Part shown: piece after piece, positions 43,433-55,054 of the stretch
How the letters are laid out: every line of letters begins with the position of its first letter
Position numbering within the stretch: position 1 is the first letter of the stretch
Source: Asterias rubens
Taxonomy: Eukaryota; Echinodermata; Asteroidea; Forcipulatida; Asteriidae
Direction: 5' to 3'
Assembly (NCBI RefSeq): GCF_902459465.1
Contig: NC_047080.1
Location: 9,956,866-10,020,865, forward strand
DNA: 64,000 bases
Position numbers and translations under genes: made by a program
Notes under the pieces: generated by a model
Database searches by the model: none
What the model was told of the DNA's origin: nothing
What the model saw: the letters and a program-made list of their open reading frames with translations, nothing else

Positions 43433-44487
43433 TAACATGTGTATTGGAATGTAAGTGAACATGCTTGACACCCAGTAAAAAAGTTAAAAGTTTTTATAAC
43501 ATTGATCAGGCTGCTGAATAAAAATTTGGAAACTGTGGTTGACATGTGAAATGAAAAGCTAAAAAAGGACAGGGCAAACCTAGCCTGAACATCTGACGTA
43601 ACACTTCCAGGCTCATGAACAACGCCAGATGCCAGCCTGTTCGGATGTTGCCAAATGACCTTTGACCTCATATTTATTTTACTCGGAGAAACAACAACAC
43701 ATGATGTACACAACAAAATGAACAGGCTGCATGCAGAAGACCGAAAGTGACGACCTCGGACCAATCAAAACATGGAAAGCTTACATCACTGCATGGTTAT
43801 CCATTGAAATCATTGTATCCAATGAAGCTTTTGTATCCCATGAAACCATTTGGCTGGTAAAGACAAGTACCTTTCTTTATATTGGCAGATAAAGACAGGG
43901 GACCAGTCTAGGGCAAACCCTGCCCTCCTGCCCCTAACAAACAATTGTCTTCCCAGTGGTCAACAGGATCCCAAATGGTCACTTGACAGGACACTTTCTC
44001 TTTTCAGAACAGATTAACAACACAACAGAGGATTAAAGCACCAGGCAGCCATGATGGATATTGCTTTTCATCCACCTAACAAAGCCATTATTGATTATAT
44101 CACCTAGGGGAGATCCAGAAGTAACCATGCGGAAAAACCAGGGACTGCAAAAATACCTTCTAGAAAATAATTAACCAAGGACAAACTGTCAGATAATTCA
44201 CGACAAACTACCCTCAAGTACAACAGACATTATGGAAATGATAACGATTGAAAAATACATCAGATTTGCTCAAATCCCGATTTGTACACACCACTGCACA
44301 ACAGCTATTAAAAAAACCCATTTCTTTCTTGTTCGGATACCTTTTTACTGGAGTCTACCTCAGATTTTAATTGCATGTAGAAGGAAACCCCTACAAAAAC
44401 TTACAACGACAACAACCTTTCAATCATTATAAAACTTGAATAACAAACATTCACTTTGAAACCTTTACACACGGAAAGTTTGTTATT

Positions 44488-44872
44488 TTAAAGGCAGTGG
44501 ACACTATTGGTAATTGTCAAAGACCAGTCTTCTCACTTGTTGTATCTTAACATATGCATAAAATAACAAACCTGTGAAAATTTTAGCTCAATCGGTCATC
44601 GAACTTTCGAGATAATAATGAAAGAAAAATAACCCTTGCAACACGAAGTTGTGTGCGTTTAGATAGTTGATTTCGAGACCTCAAGTTCTAAACTTGAGGT
44701 CTTGAAATCAAATTCGTGGAAAATTACTTCTCTCTCGAAAACTATGGCACTTCAGAGGGAGCCGTTTCTCACAATGTTTTATACCATCAACCTCTCCCCA
44801 TTACTGGTCACTAAGAAAGATTTACGCTAATAATTATTTTGAGTGATTACCAATAGTGTCCACTGCCTTTAA
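44488..44872. mobile_element. TTAA-flanked MITE family A, full-length
   Basis: TTAA-AGGCAGTGGACACTATTGG at the left and the complement with TTAA at the right; central GAGACCTCAAGTTCTAAACT and its complement. Confidence 0.9.
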
Positions 44873-45443
44873 TATGTTATAGGATTAATATAAAGTTATT
44901 TCTAGGTTTTTTTTTCATCCAAATGTTATTGAATTGTAGCGCATAGGAAATCAAAGGAGCTTTATATTTGCAATGATGGGACTTTTCATCTGATTAAGGA
45001 AATTTCGAAATAAATACGACTGACGCTGGGGGCATTCCCTTTTCCAACCGAATCGGATTTCCAAATCATTTATTTAAATTAAAACCACTGGTCCACATTT
45101 CCTCTGTTGAATATGTTATTGCCACAAAAAGATTTCTGGAATTGTTTTCGTGCCTTTTCAGTTGAGTGTGTTATGACGATAACAGAAAAAATAAGCTTAT
45201 TGCTTGCTGCACTACACACTTTCATTTTAATGCACAATGCAGTATGAAAAACAAATGCACTAAAGGCGCATTTATTCCATATTCCTAGTTAAAATCTCAT
45301 CGATTGTTAACAACTAACCCCAGGCATGGTATTTGGTCTTTTGAAAAAAAGTAGGATATTTTATTAGGTGCAAGGGCCGACCTACATCTGGTATAGGCCC
45401 TGTAGTTTCCATCGTACATTGTACTAACATACTACGTACATTG

Positions 45444-46238
45444 CAGGCCTGATACTTCACGGAGGCAACGAAGCCGATTGCCTCCGTGTCCCCTGGTCAT
45501 TGCCTTGGTGCCCTTGAAATGCTCCAGTACAAATTTTCAATTTCATCATAGGGTGCCCTTTACCAAGAAGAAAATGCCTTGGTGCCCTTGCCCTTTCAAA
45601 AACGAAGCATACAGCCCTGACATTGTATGTGCAGGCCTGGTACTTCACTAAGGCAATGAAGGCGATTGCCTCAATGCCCCCTCGTCATGCTGCAGTAGAC
45701 ATTTAACATTTCCTCAGGAGAAAATGCCTTGGTGCCCTTGCCCTTTCAAAAACGAAGCAAGCAGGCATGATACTTCACGGAGGCCCCATGCCCCTGGTCA
45801 TTGCGTTGGTGCCCTAGAAATGTTCCAGTAGAAATTTACAATTTCCTCATCCAGGGCGCCCTTTACCAAGGAGAAAATGCCTTGGTGCCCTTGCTATTTC
45901 AAAAACGAAGCAAGCAGGCATGATACTTCACAGAGGCAACGAAAGCGATTGCCTGCATGCCCTGCCCTGGTGCCCTTGAACTGCTCCAGTAGAAACTTAC
46001 AATTTCCTCACATAGGGTGCCCTTTACCAAGGAGAAAATGCCTTGGTGCCCTTGCTATTTCAAAAACGAAGCAAGCAGGCATGATACTTCACAGAGGCAA
46101 CAAAAGCAATTGCCTGCATGCCCTGCCTTGGTGCCCTTGTAATGTTCCAGTAGAAACTTACACTTTCCTCATAGGGTGCCCTTTACCAAGGAGAAAAATG
46201 CCTTGGTGCCCTTGCTCTTTCAAAAACGAAGCAAAAAC
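45444..46238 (+). repeat. Tandem array of about five family R units
   Basis: A unit at 45444-45617, then four units end to end (about 45633-46238, period about 150 bp) sharing GAAGCAAGCAGGCATGATAC junctions. Each has GCCCTTTACCAAGGAGAAAA. The reading frame open across part of it (about 45877-46329) is a by-product of the period; codons show no protein family. Confidence 0.88.
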
Positions 46239-46967
46239 GTCTGAGCATGTACACTGTATAAGGACACCCGCCATGATCAAATTATTCCAACACCTCCATA
46301 CGATCCTATTGTACATTATGGACATGTGATTAGCATGTGAACAGCATCCTACACACACGCATATAACGCATGTACACATTTTAATATGTCCAAGTGCACG
46401 ACGAGACAGCCATCACACAGTGCACTGGCCATGCATAGTGTACATCCATGTCCCAGGCCAAATTACAAAATCACTAAATCCAAGCTCTCCTCATATGAGT
46501 CTTGAGTGATGGAAGAAGACATGTCACATCGGAAATAACTGCACTCTAATGTCATGTTTATGACAAACATGATGCACCCATGCACACAGCATTGCTCCGT
46601 GGATGCTCATTTGTAATGCAAGGCAAAACCTATACTATAGCACAGAACTTTCACTGGACCAGAAATATTCTTGACTAATGAACATTTATGGGAGAGGGGG
46701 GGTCAGGTTTTCCGGAGAGGAGGGCATAATGTTCAGAGGATCAGCTTCAGTCCAACGTCTCAGCAAGTTCATCTCTTTTGAAAGAGAGAGACAGACTACA
46801 AGACGTCGCCCATGCCATCAGGACAACAGCTGATCACAATTTGGATCTTCTAACTGCTGTAAAACTAACAAAGATGGCTGCCAATTAAAGGAGTATTCAG
46901 AATTCTGCTTCCACAAAGTCTGCATTCATAATTAGACGGCTATAGACACTTTTAGTTCTAGTAGCCA

Positions 46968-47142
46968 GGCCTGATCATACTCCACTGAGGCTATGGATGC
47001 AATTGCCTCCATGCCCCCTGGTAATTGCCATGGTGCCATTGCAACGCTACCATAGAAATTTCCTCTTAAGGTAGGTGCCCTTTACCAAGGAGAAATGCGT
47101 TGGTGCCCCTGTCCTTTCAAGAGCGAAGCATACATGCCAGAG
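46968..47142 (+). mobile_element. Family R repeat
   Basis: CAGGCCTGATCATACTCCAC...TTTACCAAGGAGAAATGCG, diverged. Confidence 0.75.
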
Positions 47143-47248
47143 TAGCTTCTAGACTCCTGTCAAGCACTGTAATAACCAAACTGAAATTGACACAAAAATC
47201 CTCTCAAGCCACTGTAACAATACAAACATGAATTTGAAAAGTACTTAC

Positions 47249-47445
47249 TGTGGAAGTTGTTATGTCCAGACAACATGATTAAGGTGTAGGGTTTAAGACC
47301 TGAGCCTTGAGACAACTGTATCAAGAAGTTTCGGATGATGATGATGATGAAGGCGTTCTGGAGTTGTTGAGATGGAATCCGTTGGTGCTGAGAGACAGCA
47401 GTGACTTGAGTGAAGGTTAACTATGTTCCATTCTGAGCTGAAGAT
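47249..47445 (-). other. IVNS1ABP: Probable 5' exon of the kelch gene (upstream ORF and alternative in-frame ATG)
   Basis: Acceptor TTTTTTCTCGTTAACAG and donor GTAAGTAC are both strong. All three frames contain a stop, so it is largely untranslated. Spliced to 35649 it gives CCACAGGATGG, a good context for the MENFGN start. The joined frame also contains ATG at 47274-47276 (MLSGHNNFHR then MENFGN), preceded by an in-frame TAG, and a tiny uORF (ATG GAA CAT AGT TAA) near the exon's 5' end. Assignment to this gene rests on strand, position and splice signals only. Confidence 0.55.
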
Positions 47446-47524
47446 CTGTTAACGAGAAAAAAATCCCAAAATTTAACTCATCAAAATACTGCTATAATGT
47501 TTTATTTTTGTTGTAACCTTACAA

Positions 47525-47690
47525 GGCAGCCCTGCATGCTTTGTTTTTGAAAAGACACTTGGGGCACCAAGGCATTTTCTCCTTGGTAAAGGGCACCCTA
47601 TGAGGAGAGTGTACATTTCTACATAAAGCATTTCAAGGGCATGGAGGCAATCACCTTCGTTGCCCCAATGAAGTGTCAGCCCTGTCCTGT
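47525..47690 (-). mobile_element. Family R repeat, reverse copy
   Basis: GCCCTGCATGCTTTGTTTTT, CTCCTTGGTAAAGGGCACCC, adjacent to the 5' exon at 47249-47445. Confidence 0.8.
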
Positions 47691-47737
47691 GTAGAATTGT
47701 TCATATATACATATTTCTTGTATGGCAGAATACATTC

Positions 47738-47772
47738 AATTCAATTCAGTTCAATTCAATTTATTTATTTCA
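47738..47772 (+). repeat. (AATTC)n-like microsatellite
   Basis: ATTCAATTCAATTCAGTTCA followed by TTTATTTATTT. Confidence 0.85.
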
Positions 47773-48331
47773 TCACAGATTACAAGTAAAAAGTGAAAAA
47801 AAAATTCCCTGTGTGCACTAAAAAGATTCAAATTTGATACTTATAGAAAAACAAAAACATTACATTTTAAAAACACAGATTTAATTACAAACATTTAGTA
47901 TAAGCAATAAATAGGCTCATGTGATTTAGAACAGGGCCCAACTGAAATGTCTCGTATTATTATTACTATTTTTAATACAATGGTACACTCACTCACATAA
48001 ATTACATTCCGTTTCCTAATCTACCCAGTGACCTCCGATAATAAAAAACTCCTTTAGGAAATGAATTCCTCAACAATGGTGATAACAACATGTCTAATCT
48101 CCAGAGAAGATTGTCCGCTCCTCGATGGTCTTGACCGATTCGCCGTTCCCGGTTTATATCATTACGGACTACACCAGTGGTGGCCATACACCAGCAGCTG
48201 TATCCACACAGGCCAGGGACACCAATGAACAAGGATGTTGTACTATAGTAGTACTAGCACACTGAGTACTAGCGACATTGTAAAATGTCATCGCAGATGA
48301 CATTGTATATTAACGCACCAATGCTATGTCA

Positions 48332-48748
48332 TTAAGGGGTTTGGGTACTTTGTCTTTTGATACATTACAAATTAATTTTACATTTAACTTACACAGTTTA
48401 AAGATAATGATGGTAGAAGGCTTCCCTTAACAAATACGTGTATAGTGTATTAATTGCTGTGGCGCTGTAGTTTTTTTTTTAGAAATGGGTAAAACAATGC
48501 CACAAAAATAATTTTTGCCTTTATAGTGAGACGGAAATTATTTTAGCATTACAAGTCAACGGATTTACGTGACTCTTCCGAAAACATTGCACTGTGATTG
48601 TCACTTTCTTTTTTTTCTCAAAAACCTTGAAGACTAATGAAGCTGAAACTTCTACAGGTAAATTATTTTACATATCTTCATCCACAGTGAGTAGGGATTA
48701 ATGTCATGGCCAATTACTTGAACTACAAAAGGTACCGACACCCTTTAA
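48332..48748. mobile_element. TTAA-flanked MITE family B, copy 3
   Basis: TTAA-GGGGTTTGGGTACTTTG at the left, GTACCGACACCC-TTTAA at the right; GGCGCTGTAGTTTTTT and the inner ATTTTTGCCT/GACGGAAATT hairpin. Confidence 0.83.
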
Positions 48749-49222
48749 TTTACAATGTGAAAGTTCACATAATTTATGCAGCAATTGACGCTCATTAAAA
48801 ACCCATACAACTAGGCAGGCCTAAGGGCTAGAATTTAAATGGCCTCAGCCGTCTGATTTCTTCTTGTTCTATGGTTATCCGGAAAGAAAAAAAATGGATA
48901 GAAGGATAGGAAATTTGCTAACAAACTAGTCGCAATATGTCACCCATAAAACAAAAAGACCATCCATACCGTAAGGGTTTTGCTGTTTCATGAGTTTATT
49001 TCAAAATACCCACTTCCAAACGACCCTAGTCAACCAACATTTCTAAAACGACCGTCATTTTGTTTTATTGAATTACAAAGATGCTGGTTGTTATAACTTG
49101 AGGATCACGTACATACGGTACATTGTAAAATCAATAAGGTCTCTGTGCCTATCATCAAACCCCCTTGCCCTAGTCACCTACCCTCCCTGTTCGTTCCCTC
49201 TGCCCCTGGATTCCAAATCCAG

Positions 49223-49392
49223 GCCTCGAAATAACCCACGGCACCCAGAGCAATTGCCCTGGTGCCCTGTGCTTATTGCTGTGGTGCCCTTTGCAAAGTC
49301 AAAATACAAACTTATGTTTTTCCTCACAGGGCGCCCCTAACCAGAGGAAAATTGCCGTGCCCCCTTCAAGATCAAAGTTCAAGGCCTGCTAA
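49223..49392. mobile_element. Degenerate family R repeat
   Basis: CAATTGCCCTGGTGCCCTGT and TAACCAGAGGAAAATTGCC. Confidence 0.5.
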
Positions 49393-49447
49393 CCGATGTT
49401 TCTCCCCCATGCACAAGCTAGGGTCTCGGCCCAATACACACTACAAG

Positions 49448-49584
49448 TTATCACACAAGCGCGAGTGGAATACGGAAAAATATAGCGCTTCTGTGCCCAT
49501 ATCCAACGAGGCTGAAGGTCGAGGTTGGATATGGGACGCAGACGCGCTATATTTTCCGTATTTCCACGAGCGCGCGTGTGATAA
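49448..49584. repeat. Palindromic element
   Basis: TTATCACACAAGCGCGAGTG...TACGGAAAAATATAGCGC and CATATCCAAC pair with complements at 49526-49584. Confidence 0.82.
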
Positions 49585-50463
49585 CGTATTTATCTTCAAG
49601 CAAACTTGTCGCGTGACATAGAACACACAATACGCATGGTACTGATATTAGCCGTGCAATATAGGTTTTTATCGCCACTCCATTCTGGCAATCTGATTGG
49701 AGGATTAGCGCCTACTTGAAGATAAAATCTGATACCCCTTTCGCTGATAAGCACAAAGTTTCAATAAATTACTTGAATATAGTTATTTTTTCCCCTACAA
49801 CGAACATCAAGAGAGAAAACCAATACCACCCCCCCCCCCCTTGTAAGGCTTTGAAAACCAAGATAAACACCAAGTTGAAAACATTGTGAAGAAGACCTTG
49901 TTTCAAATCACCGAGCGTCAGCCAAACATACAACAAATTCTGGGTCCAGATAACCCCCAGTTTTGAAGAAAAAAAACCTGGAGAGCACCCTAAATAATGC
50001 TGTTGGCTATTGTTATTGGTTACCCCCCTTCTCTATGGTTATCCCCTCTACTCTTTGCCCCAAAACCTCTGTTGTTTCCAGCCTGCTATAGATTCCACAC
50101 CAATAGCTTAATGGCTGCCGTTATGTAACATTACATTGCTTTAAACCCATCAGTAAACAGTCTAGTACCCTAGACCTATTTAGAACCAGACAATACAACA
50201 AAGGTGTCCCTTGTTATGATCATCTGTTTACTTTTTTGCAGCCTTGACAAACAACACACATCAAGGAACTACTAGAAAGTAGGCCTAAATTACATGTACT
50301 GTCTGACAGCATGGCAAGTTGCAATAACAAGAAAAATGTATAGCTGTTGCCAACTGTAAAAACCAACCAAAGGAGCTATTATATAAGCAAAAAAGACTGT
50401 TAATGGCTTGACATGTTTTACCCTAGCCAAGTTTTTTGTTTTAAGGAAATGAGAATAGAAACA

Positions 50464-51011
50464 TTAAAGCCGTTGGACACTTTCGGAAAACAGTATTGTC
50501 CAAGGCCCACACTTTGTGTATCACAACTTATAATAAAATAACAAACTTGTGAAAATTTAGGCTCAATCAGTCATCGAAGTCGGGAGAAAATAACGGGAAA
50601 ACCCATCCTTGTTTCTGCACGTTTCGCCGTGTCATGACATGTGTTTAAAATAAGTCCGTAAATCTGGATATATCGAGAATTGATATTGTTTTAATGTTTT
50701 CTCAAAAAGTAAAGCATTTCATGGAATATTATTTCAAGAGAAGTCTTTCACCAGTACCTTCTGTAAACCCCAGGCCTGATACTTCACGGAGGAAACGGAG
50801 GCGATTGCCTCCGTTTCCCCTGGCCATTGCCTTGGTGCCCTCGAAATGCTCCAGTAAAAATTTACAATTTCCTCATAGGGTGCCCTTTGCCAAAGAGAAA
50901 ATGCCTTGGTGTCCTTGCCCCTTCAAAAACGAAGCATACAGGCCTGAAACCCTGTAAGTTATCTGTGAACTTTTATTTCTTTTCAGTTCCGAAAGTGTCC
51001 AATGGCTTTAA
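50464..51011. mobile_element. TTAA-flanked MITE family C with family R insertion
   Basis: TTAA-AGCCGTTGGACACTTTCGG and AAAGTGTCCAATGGCT-TTAA. Same family as 26878-27253 but with the R element inserted. Confidence 0.9.
50771..50946 (+). mobile_element. Family R MITE with defined ends and 6-bp TSD
   Basis: 176 bp. Starts CAGGCCTGATACTTCACGG, ends AAGCATACAGGCCTG, flanked by AAACCC on both sides (50765-50770, 50947-50952). The empty site is present at 27178-27183. Confidence 0.92.
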
Positions 51012-51223
51012 GCAAAAGAAAAGCTTCCTGTTCAATGATTGATTGCTATGGACCAACTGTATTGCCATTATTAGTGCCGTTCTTTATTTTCATATTGTAC
51101 TGTTTCTTGTAAAAGCGCTGTGGTACCCTGTGTAACAGCACTCTATCATGCTTGTCCTTTTTGTTATTTTCTTTTTCATGTAGGCTATTGAAGAGAAATG
51201 CTCTGCTGATTCGAGCCTAACCA

Positions 51224-51362
51224 GAGTCGTACTTCCTGCAAATGCAAAAGTGATACAATTTTTGACATCACATGGCCATTACCCCAGTGAATGTTTCCGC
51301 AGGAGTTGAGCTTAGAAGTCAACTGACATCAGATTTTGTATCACATTTGCAATCGCTAGGCT
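51224..51362. mobile_element. Diverged family H MITE
   Basis: GTACTTCCTGCAAATGCAAA and GTATCACATTTGCAATCGC with TTTGACATCACA in place of TTGACGTCACA. Confidence 0.5.
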
Positions 51363-51844
51363 TTATACATTCTTGTGGTCTGGTATACCCTTTCTCAGAC
51401 TGCAAGATTTGGGGTGAGTTTTTTTCTCGTGCGTTGAATTTGTCCCAATGAAATTCAACCCATCTTTGAGCTTACTCCCCTCCTCAAAAGAAATTGTTTT
51501 CAATTCAGCTCACATTCCAGAATATAAACAAGTGTCAAAACAAAAAACATAACTTTGTAATTATTAATCCAAAAGTAGACCAAAGTAGATCCTTTTTAAA
51601 GTCTGGTTATCTTTTAAAACTGAACAAAGAATCAATTGCTTTATTTGATTGTTTACAAAATAAAACTGTCAGACATAACAGATAAACAAGGTTAACATGT
51701 CTCATAAATATTTCTGAGGGCATTTAACACAATGACAAAACAGTGTTGATTGTATTTTGTCTGTTGCTAGGACCAGATCAAAGTGTTTGTGTACATGACT
51801 GCAAATTCTATTATGTCAACATGACCCTTTTATAGAAAAGGTCA

Positions 51845-52092
51845 ACCCACGGGAGGGTCGTGAACTCACTGCTCGACAGGACGAGTTGAGATCCCAGTTC
51901 ATTGTACTGATCCAGCAGACCATGGCTACCGACCATGACTGCTTACCATGGCTATCCTACGTGACACAGCACACGTACATTGTCCTGCCAGGCTACCCCA
52001 TGCCAACTCCACAGGACAACAGGCAGCAGGGGGCCCAGTTCCCGCCTTTAAAGGGACACAGTGTCTTGGATTGGGCGAGTTGGTCTATTTAG
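51845..52092 (+). other. GC-richer stretch with small open frame, unidentified
   Basis: An ORF (51886-52092, 68 aa, with LPWLSYVTQHTYIVLPGYP) in a block noticeably richer in GC than its surroundings. No domain recognised and no splice context; may be repeat-derived. Confidence 0.2.
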
Positions 52093-52158
52093 TTATTCAT
52101 TTAACTCATTCAGACTTTAAAAACACCAAAAACACACAGCAACAAAATACTGGAAATC

Positions 52159-52327
52159 AGGCCTGATACTTCACGGAGGCAATGGAGGCAACCGTTGACC
52201 CTTGCCATTGCCTTGGTGCCCTTAAAATGATTCAGTAAAAATTTACAATTTCCTCATAGGGTGCCCTTTGCCAAAGAGAAAATGCCTTGGTGCCCTTGCC
52301 CTTAAAAAAACGAAGCATACAGGCCTG
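52159..52327 (+). mobile_element. Family R MITE
   Basis: CAGGCCTGATACTTCACGG at the left, AAGCATACAGGCCTG at the right. Confidence 0.88.
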
Positions 52328-53154
52328 AGAAAACTATAACGATCAACGCAAATATGCCTCGAAATCGTGTGGTTTTCCTTTTACTTTGCGAACGAACACG
52401 GTAGGCCATTTTGTGGAGTCAAAATTTAAACTCAGTAACTGCACATCAAGACGATTGAAGATTTCTAGGGTTTTCATCAAACAGTATTAAAAAATTAATT
52501 TAGTCTCGTCTACAGTACTAGTCTTGTATTCAACAGTCTCCACAACACCACAGTAAAAATGTACACCTAGATATGTACCCAGACATGGCATTGTGCTTGT
52601 TGTAATATTTAATGCATGTGAACCATGAGGTCAAACTGGGGTTAAGTCTATGACTGAAACTAACTGCAGACCGTACCCCCAGGCAAGGTCGAATAATTAA
52701 AACGAACAATCGTAAAAGGTCAAGTAAGCAAGTGCAGGGTCGTTTATTCTCTCATTCTAACGCTGACTGAGAGTTGTTGTTGCTTGGAAAATGTCTGACA
52801 AATGCGCAGTGACAGTCAATGACTGGTGTTTTTTTATTGTGTATCTATTAAAACTTTTTTTTCTCTTTTCTGTCATTACTCCACTGAAAATTACCCTTCA
52901 GTTCAAAAACTTACAAATTTGTTAACAATTCAGATCTTGTCTGGAAATACCCTGATCAAACATTTGTTCATCACAAGTCCTATCTACATTTCAAACAGAG
53001 GACTACACTGACTCCCTCTTCTTTTTAGTTTTTATTTCAGTAATTTTCTTTAATTTTTAAAGAAAAAAACCCTTGTTTTGTTATAATACATGGTTATGCT
53101 GAGCAGGCTTTGACAAGCAAGTAGCTGAATAACAACACGACATATGCTCTGTTT

Positions 53155-53790
53155 TGAACGGTGTCAGGACACTTCGTACCTTTGCCACTTCGTACCCTGG
53201 ACACTTCGTACCTTTTCAAGGTACGCAGTGACTTTGGACACTTCGTACCTTCTTATAAGACACTTCGTACCTTCTCAAGAGTCACTTCTTACCTTCTCAC
53301 GAGACACTTCTTACCTTCTCACGAGACACTTCATACCTTCGTACTAATTCGGGATTTCTGCATTATTATGATTATTTTATGCTTTGTGATCGGATGATTA
53401 TGAAATAAAAGCAAATTAAACAACTGTTACTATTTTGTTGTGACCAAGGAGCCATTTTGACGATTGCGTGATTGTTTGACTGTTTGGCGGAAGATGTTGT
53501 CCTTGGCGGTAATTAACTAAATACAAAATATTAATTTCACATTAAAAATGACATTCACATATTCAAACAAAAATTATAATTCATTATGTATTATTAATGT
53601 TTATCTCAATGAACATTAAATTATTGAGGAATACACATTTTACCGAAGGTACGAGGTGACGCGGCAGAGTGTACAAAGTGATTTAGCTGATGGTCACTTC
53701 GTACCCTGCCCATGGTCGACCAATTTAATTACGGTACGAAGTGTCTCGAAGGTACGAAGTGTCCAGGCACAAAGTGGCAAAGGTAAAAAA
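53155..53790. mobile_element. Element with CACTTCGTACCTT subterminal repeat ends
   Basis: The left 190 bases hold about nine copies of a CACTTCGTACCTT-like unit in one orientation; the right 150 bases hold several complements (AAGGTACGAAGTG). Outer AGGACACTTCGTACCTTTGC pairs with GCAAAG..GTCC at the right. The middle is AT-rich and non-coding. Confidence 0.85.
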
Positions 53791-53870
53791 GTCTAAGTTT
53801 ATAAAATTAATAAGAATCTAGCTCTGCTGATCGAAAATGTTTAATAAATCGCAATTCAGAACCGCAATGC

Positions 53871-54005
53871 ATGGAAAGGTTTCCGTATGGCGCCACCACT
53901 TTTTCATTCGAAATAAAATAATAATAGTATCTAATTTACCTGATTGATATATCCCTTTTTGTAAAAATGAGTGAAAAAGTGGTGGCGCCATACGGAAAGT
54001 TATCC
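53871..54005. mobile_element. Short MITE family E, copy 2
   Basis: Near-identical to 6205-6339 in the opposite orientation, including GATATATCCCTTTTTGTAAA. Confidence 0.92.
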
Positions 54006-54654
54006 CAATGCATCATGCATGGGTAGACAGATGGGGCATTTGCTACTGTGGTGTATGTTGTCATGCACGACGTGCGCACGCATGGCCTATATCTTTATGT
54101 GGGTTCAACAGCGCCCTCTCTTGATATTTTGCTATTTGCGATAATTATGCTGTCTTGATGATCTTATTCTTGCACTTTGCAGACAGAATATGCAACAGAA
54201 TAATCTGTGCAGATACAATGTCCTTTTTGGATCCTCGGAAACAACATTGATGATTGTGACAAACTGAGATGGGCACACACATGACATACACACAGACAGT
54301 GACACTGCAGTGACAGCAGAAGCACCAACAGTGCAACTCGCACAAACACTAGTTAGTGTGTTACTGTCACATCATGTACTAACTACTGTACATGTACTGT
54401 ATGCCTCGATATAATGTACATTTGTATGTACATCATACATGTACATGTGTCTGAATGTGTGTACAAATACAATGTACATTGTCATTTTGTACCTCTTGCA
54501 TGCTCTTGCGAAAGACAGCATTTCACATCCTATAAGTATAAAAACACATTATACACAATAATCGGGCCCAATATTCATCCCTTCTTATCAACAAGGAAAA
54601 TAACAAACACTCTCTGAAATCAGTTGATATTTTAGACAAGAAACTTTCACTTAC

Positions 54655-54800
54655 GGATTGTGGTTTTCTTCCGAGATTTTGTCGGCAGTATCCAACGTGC
54701 ACACAACTACATCTGTCTGCGTCCATTCATATTCAAACACCGCATCCGCGCGAGATTTCGACGTCGCATTGAAAAATCACACCACATGCGATTCCTATGG
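54655..54800 (-). other. Candidate first non-coding exon of the kelch gene
   Basis: Ends CCACAATCC before the consensus donor GTAAGTG (54654 downward). The body is CpG-rich (CGACGTCGAAATCTCGCGCG region), unlike the AT-rich surroundings. The 5' limit is a guess. It could instead start another - strand transcript. Confidence 0.4.
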
Positions 54801-54814
54801 CACGGGATAATTTC

Positions 54815-54960
54815 CCGGCAAATTTATGCGTCATACTTAGTTTGGCCAATAGAAACAGTCTTTAGTATTTGATCGGCTCGACCATTCATGTTAACCGAAC
54901 TGTGAGTGGACAATATAAATAGAGCATGTACGTCATAAGAGAAAGGGGGCGGAAACGTTT
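54815..54960 (-). promoter_or_regulatory. Candidate promoter region (CCAAT, CRE-like, GC box)
   Basis: An inverted CCAAT (54844-54848), a CRE-like ACGTCA (54930-54935), a GGGGGCGG GC box (about 54945-54952) and a TATAAATA (54914-54921, + orientation) cluster just upstream of the candidate first exon. The TATA points the other way, so a bidirectional promoter is possible. Confidence 0.35.
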
Positions 54961-55054
54961 TTCATACACCAACAGAGGGCGCACTTTTAAAAGGCTGCCA
55001 AGGGAACCGGAATAGAGCTACTTTGCAGGACAGGTGTCCAAGGCAATTGAAATC

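Noticed and set aside
45444..46238. CRISPR-like regular repeat array
   Set aside because: The units are whole 150-bp transposon-derived repeats without unique spacers, in an animal genome.
45877..46329. 150-aa protein-coding gene
   Set aside because: The frame runs across tandem copies of a non-coding repeat and its residues repeat with the DNA period; no family or splice context.
53144..53397. Small protein rich in HFVPS repeats
   Set aside because: Direct translation of the CACTTCGTACCTT subterminal repeat array of a mobile element.
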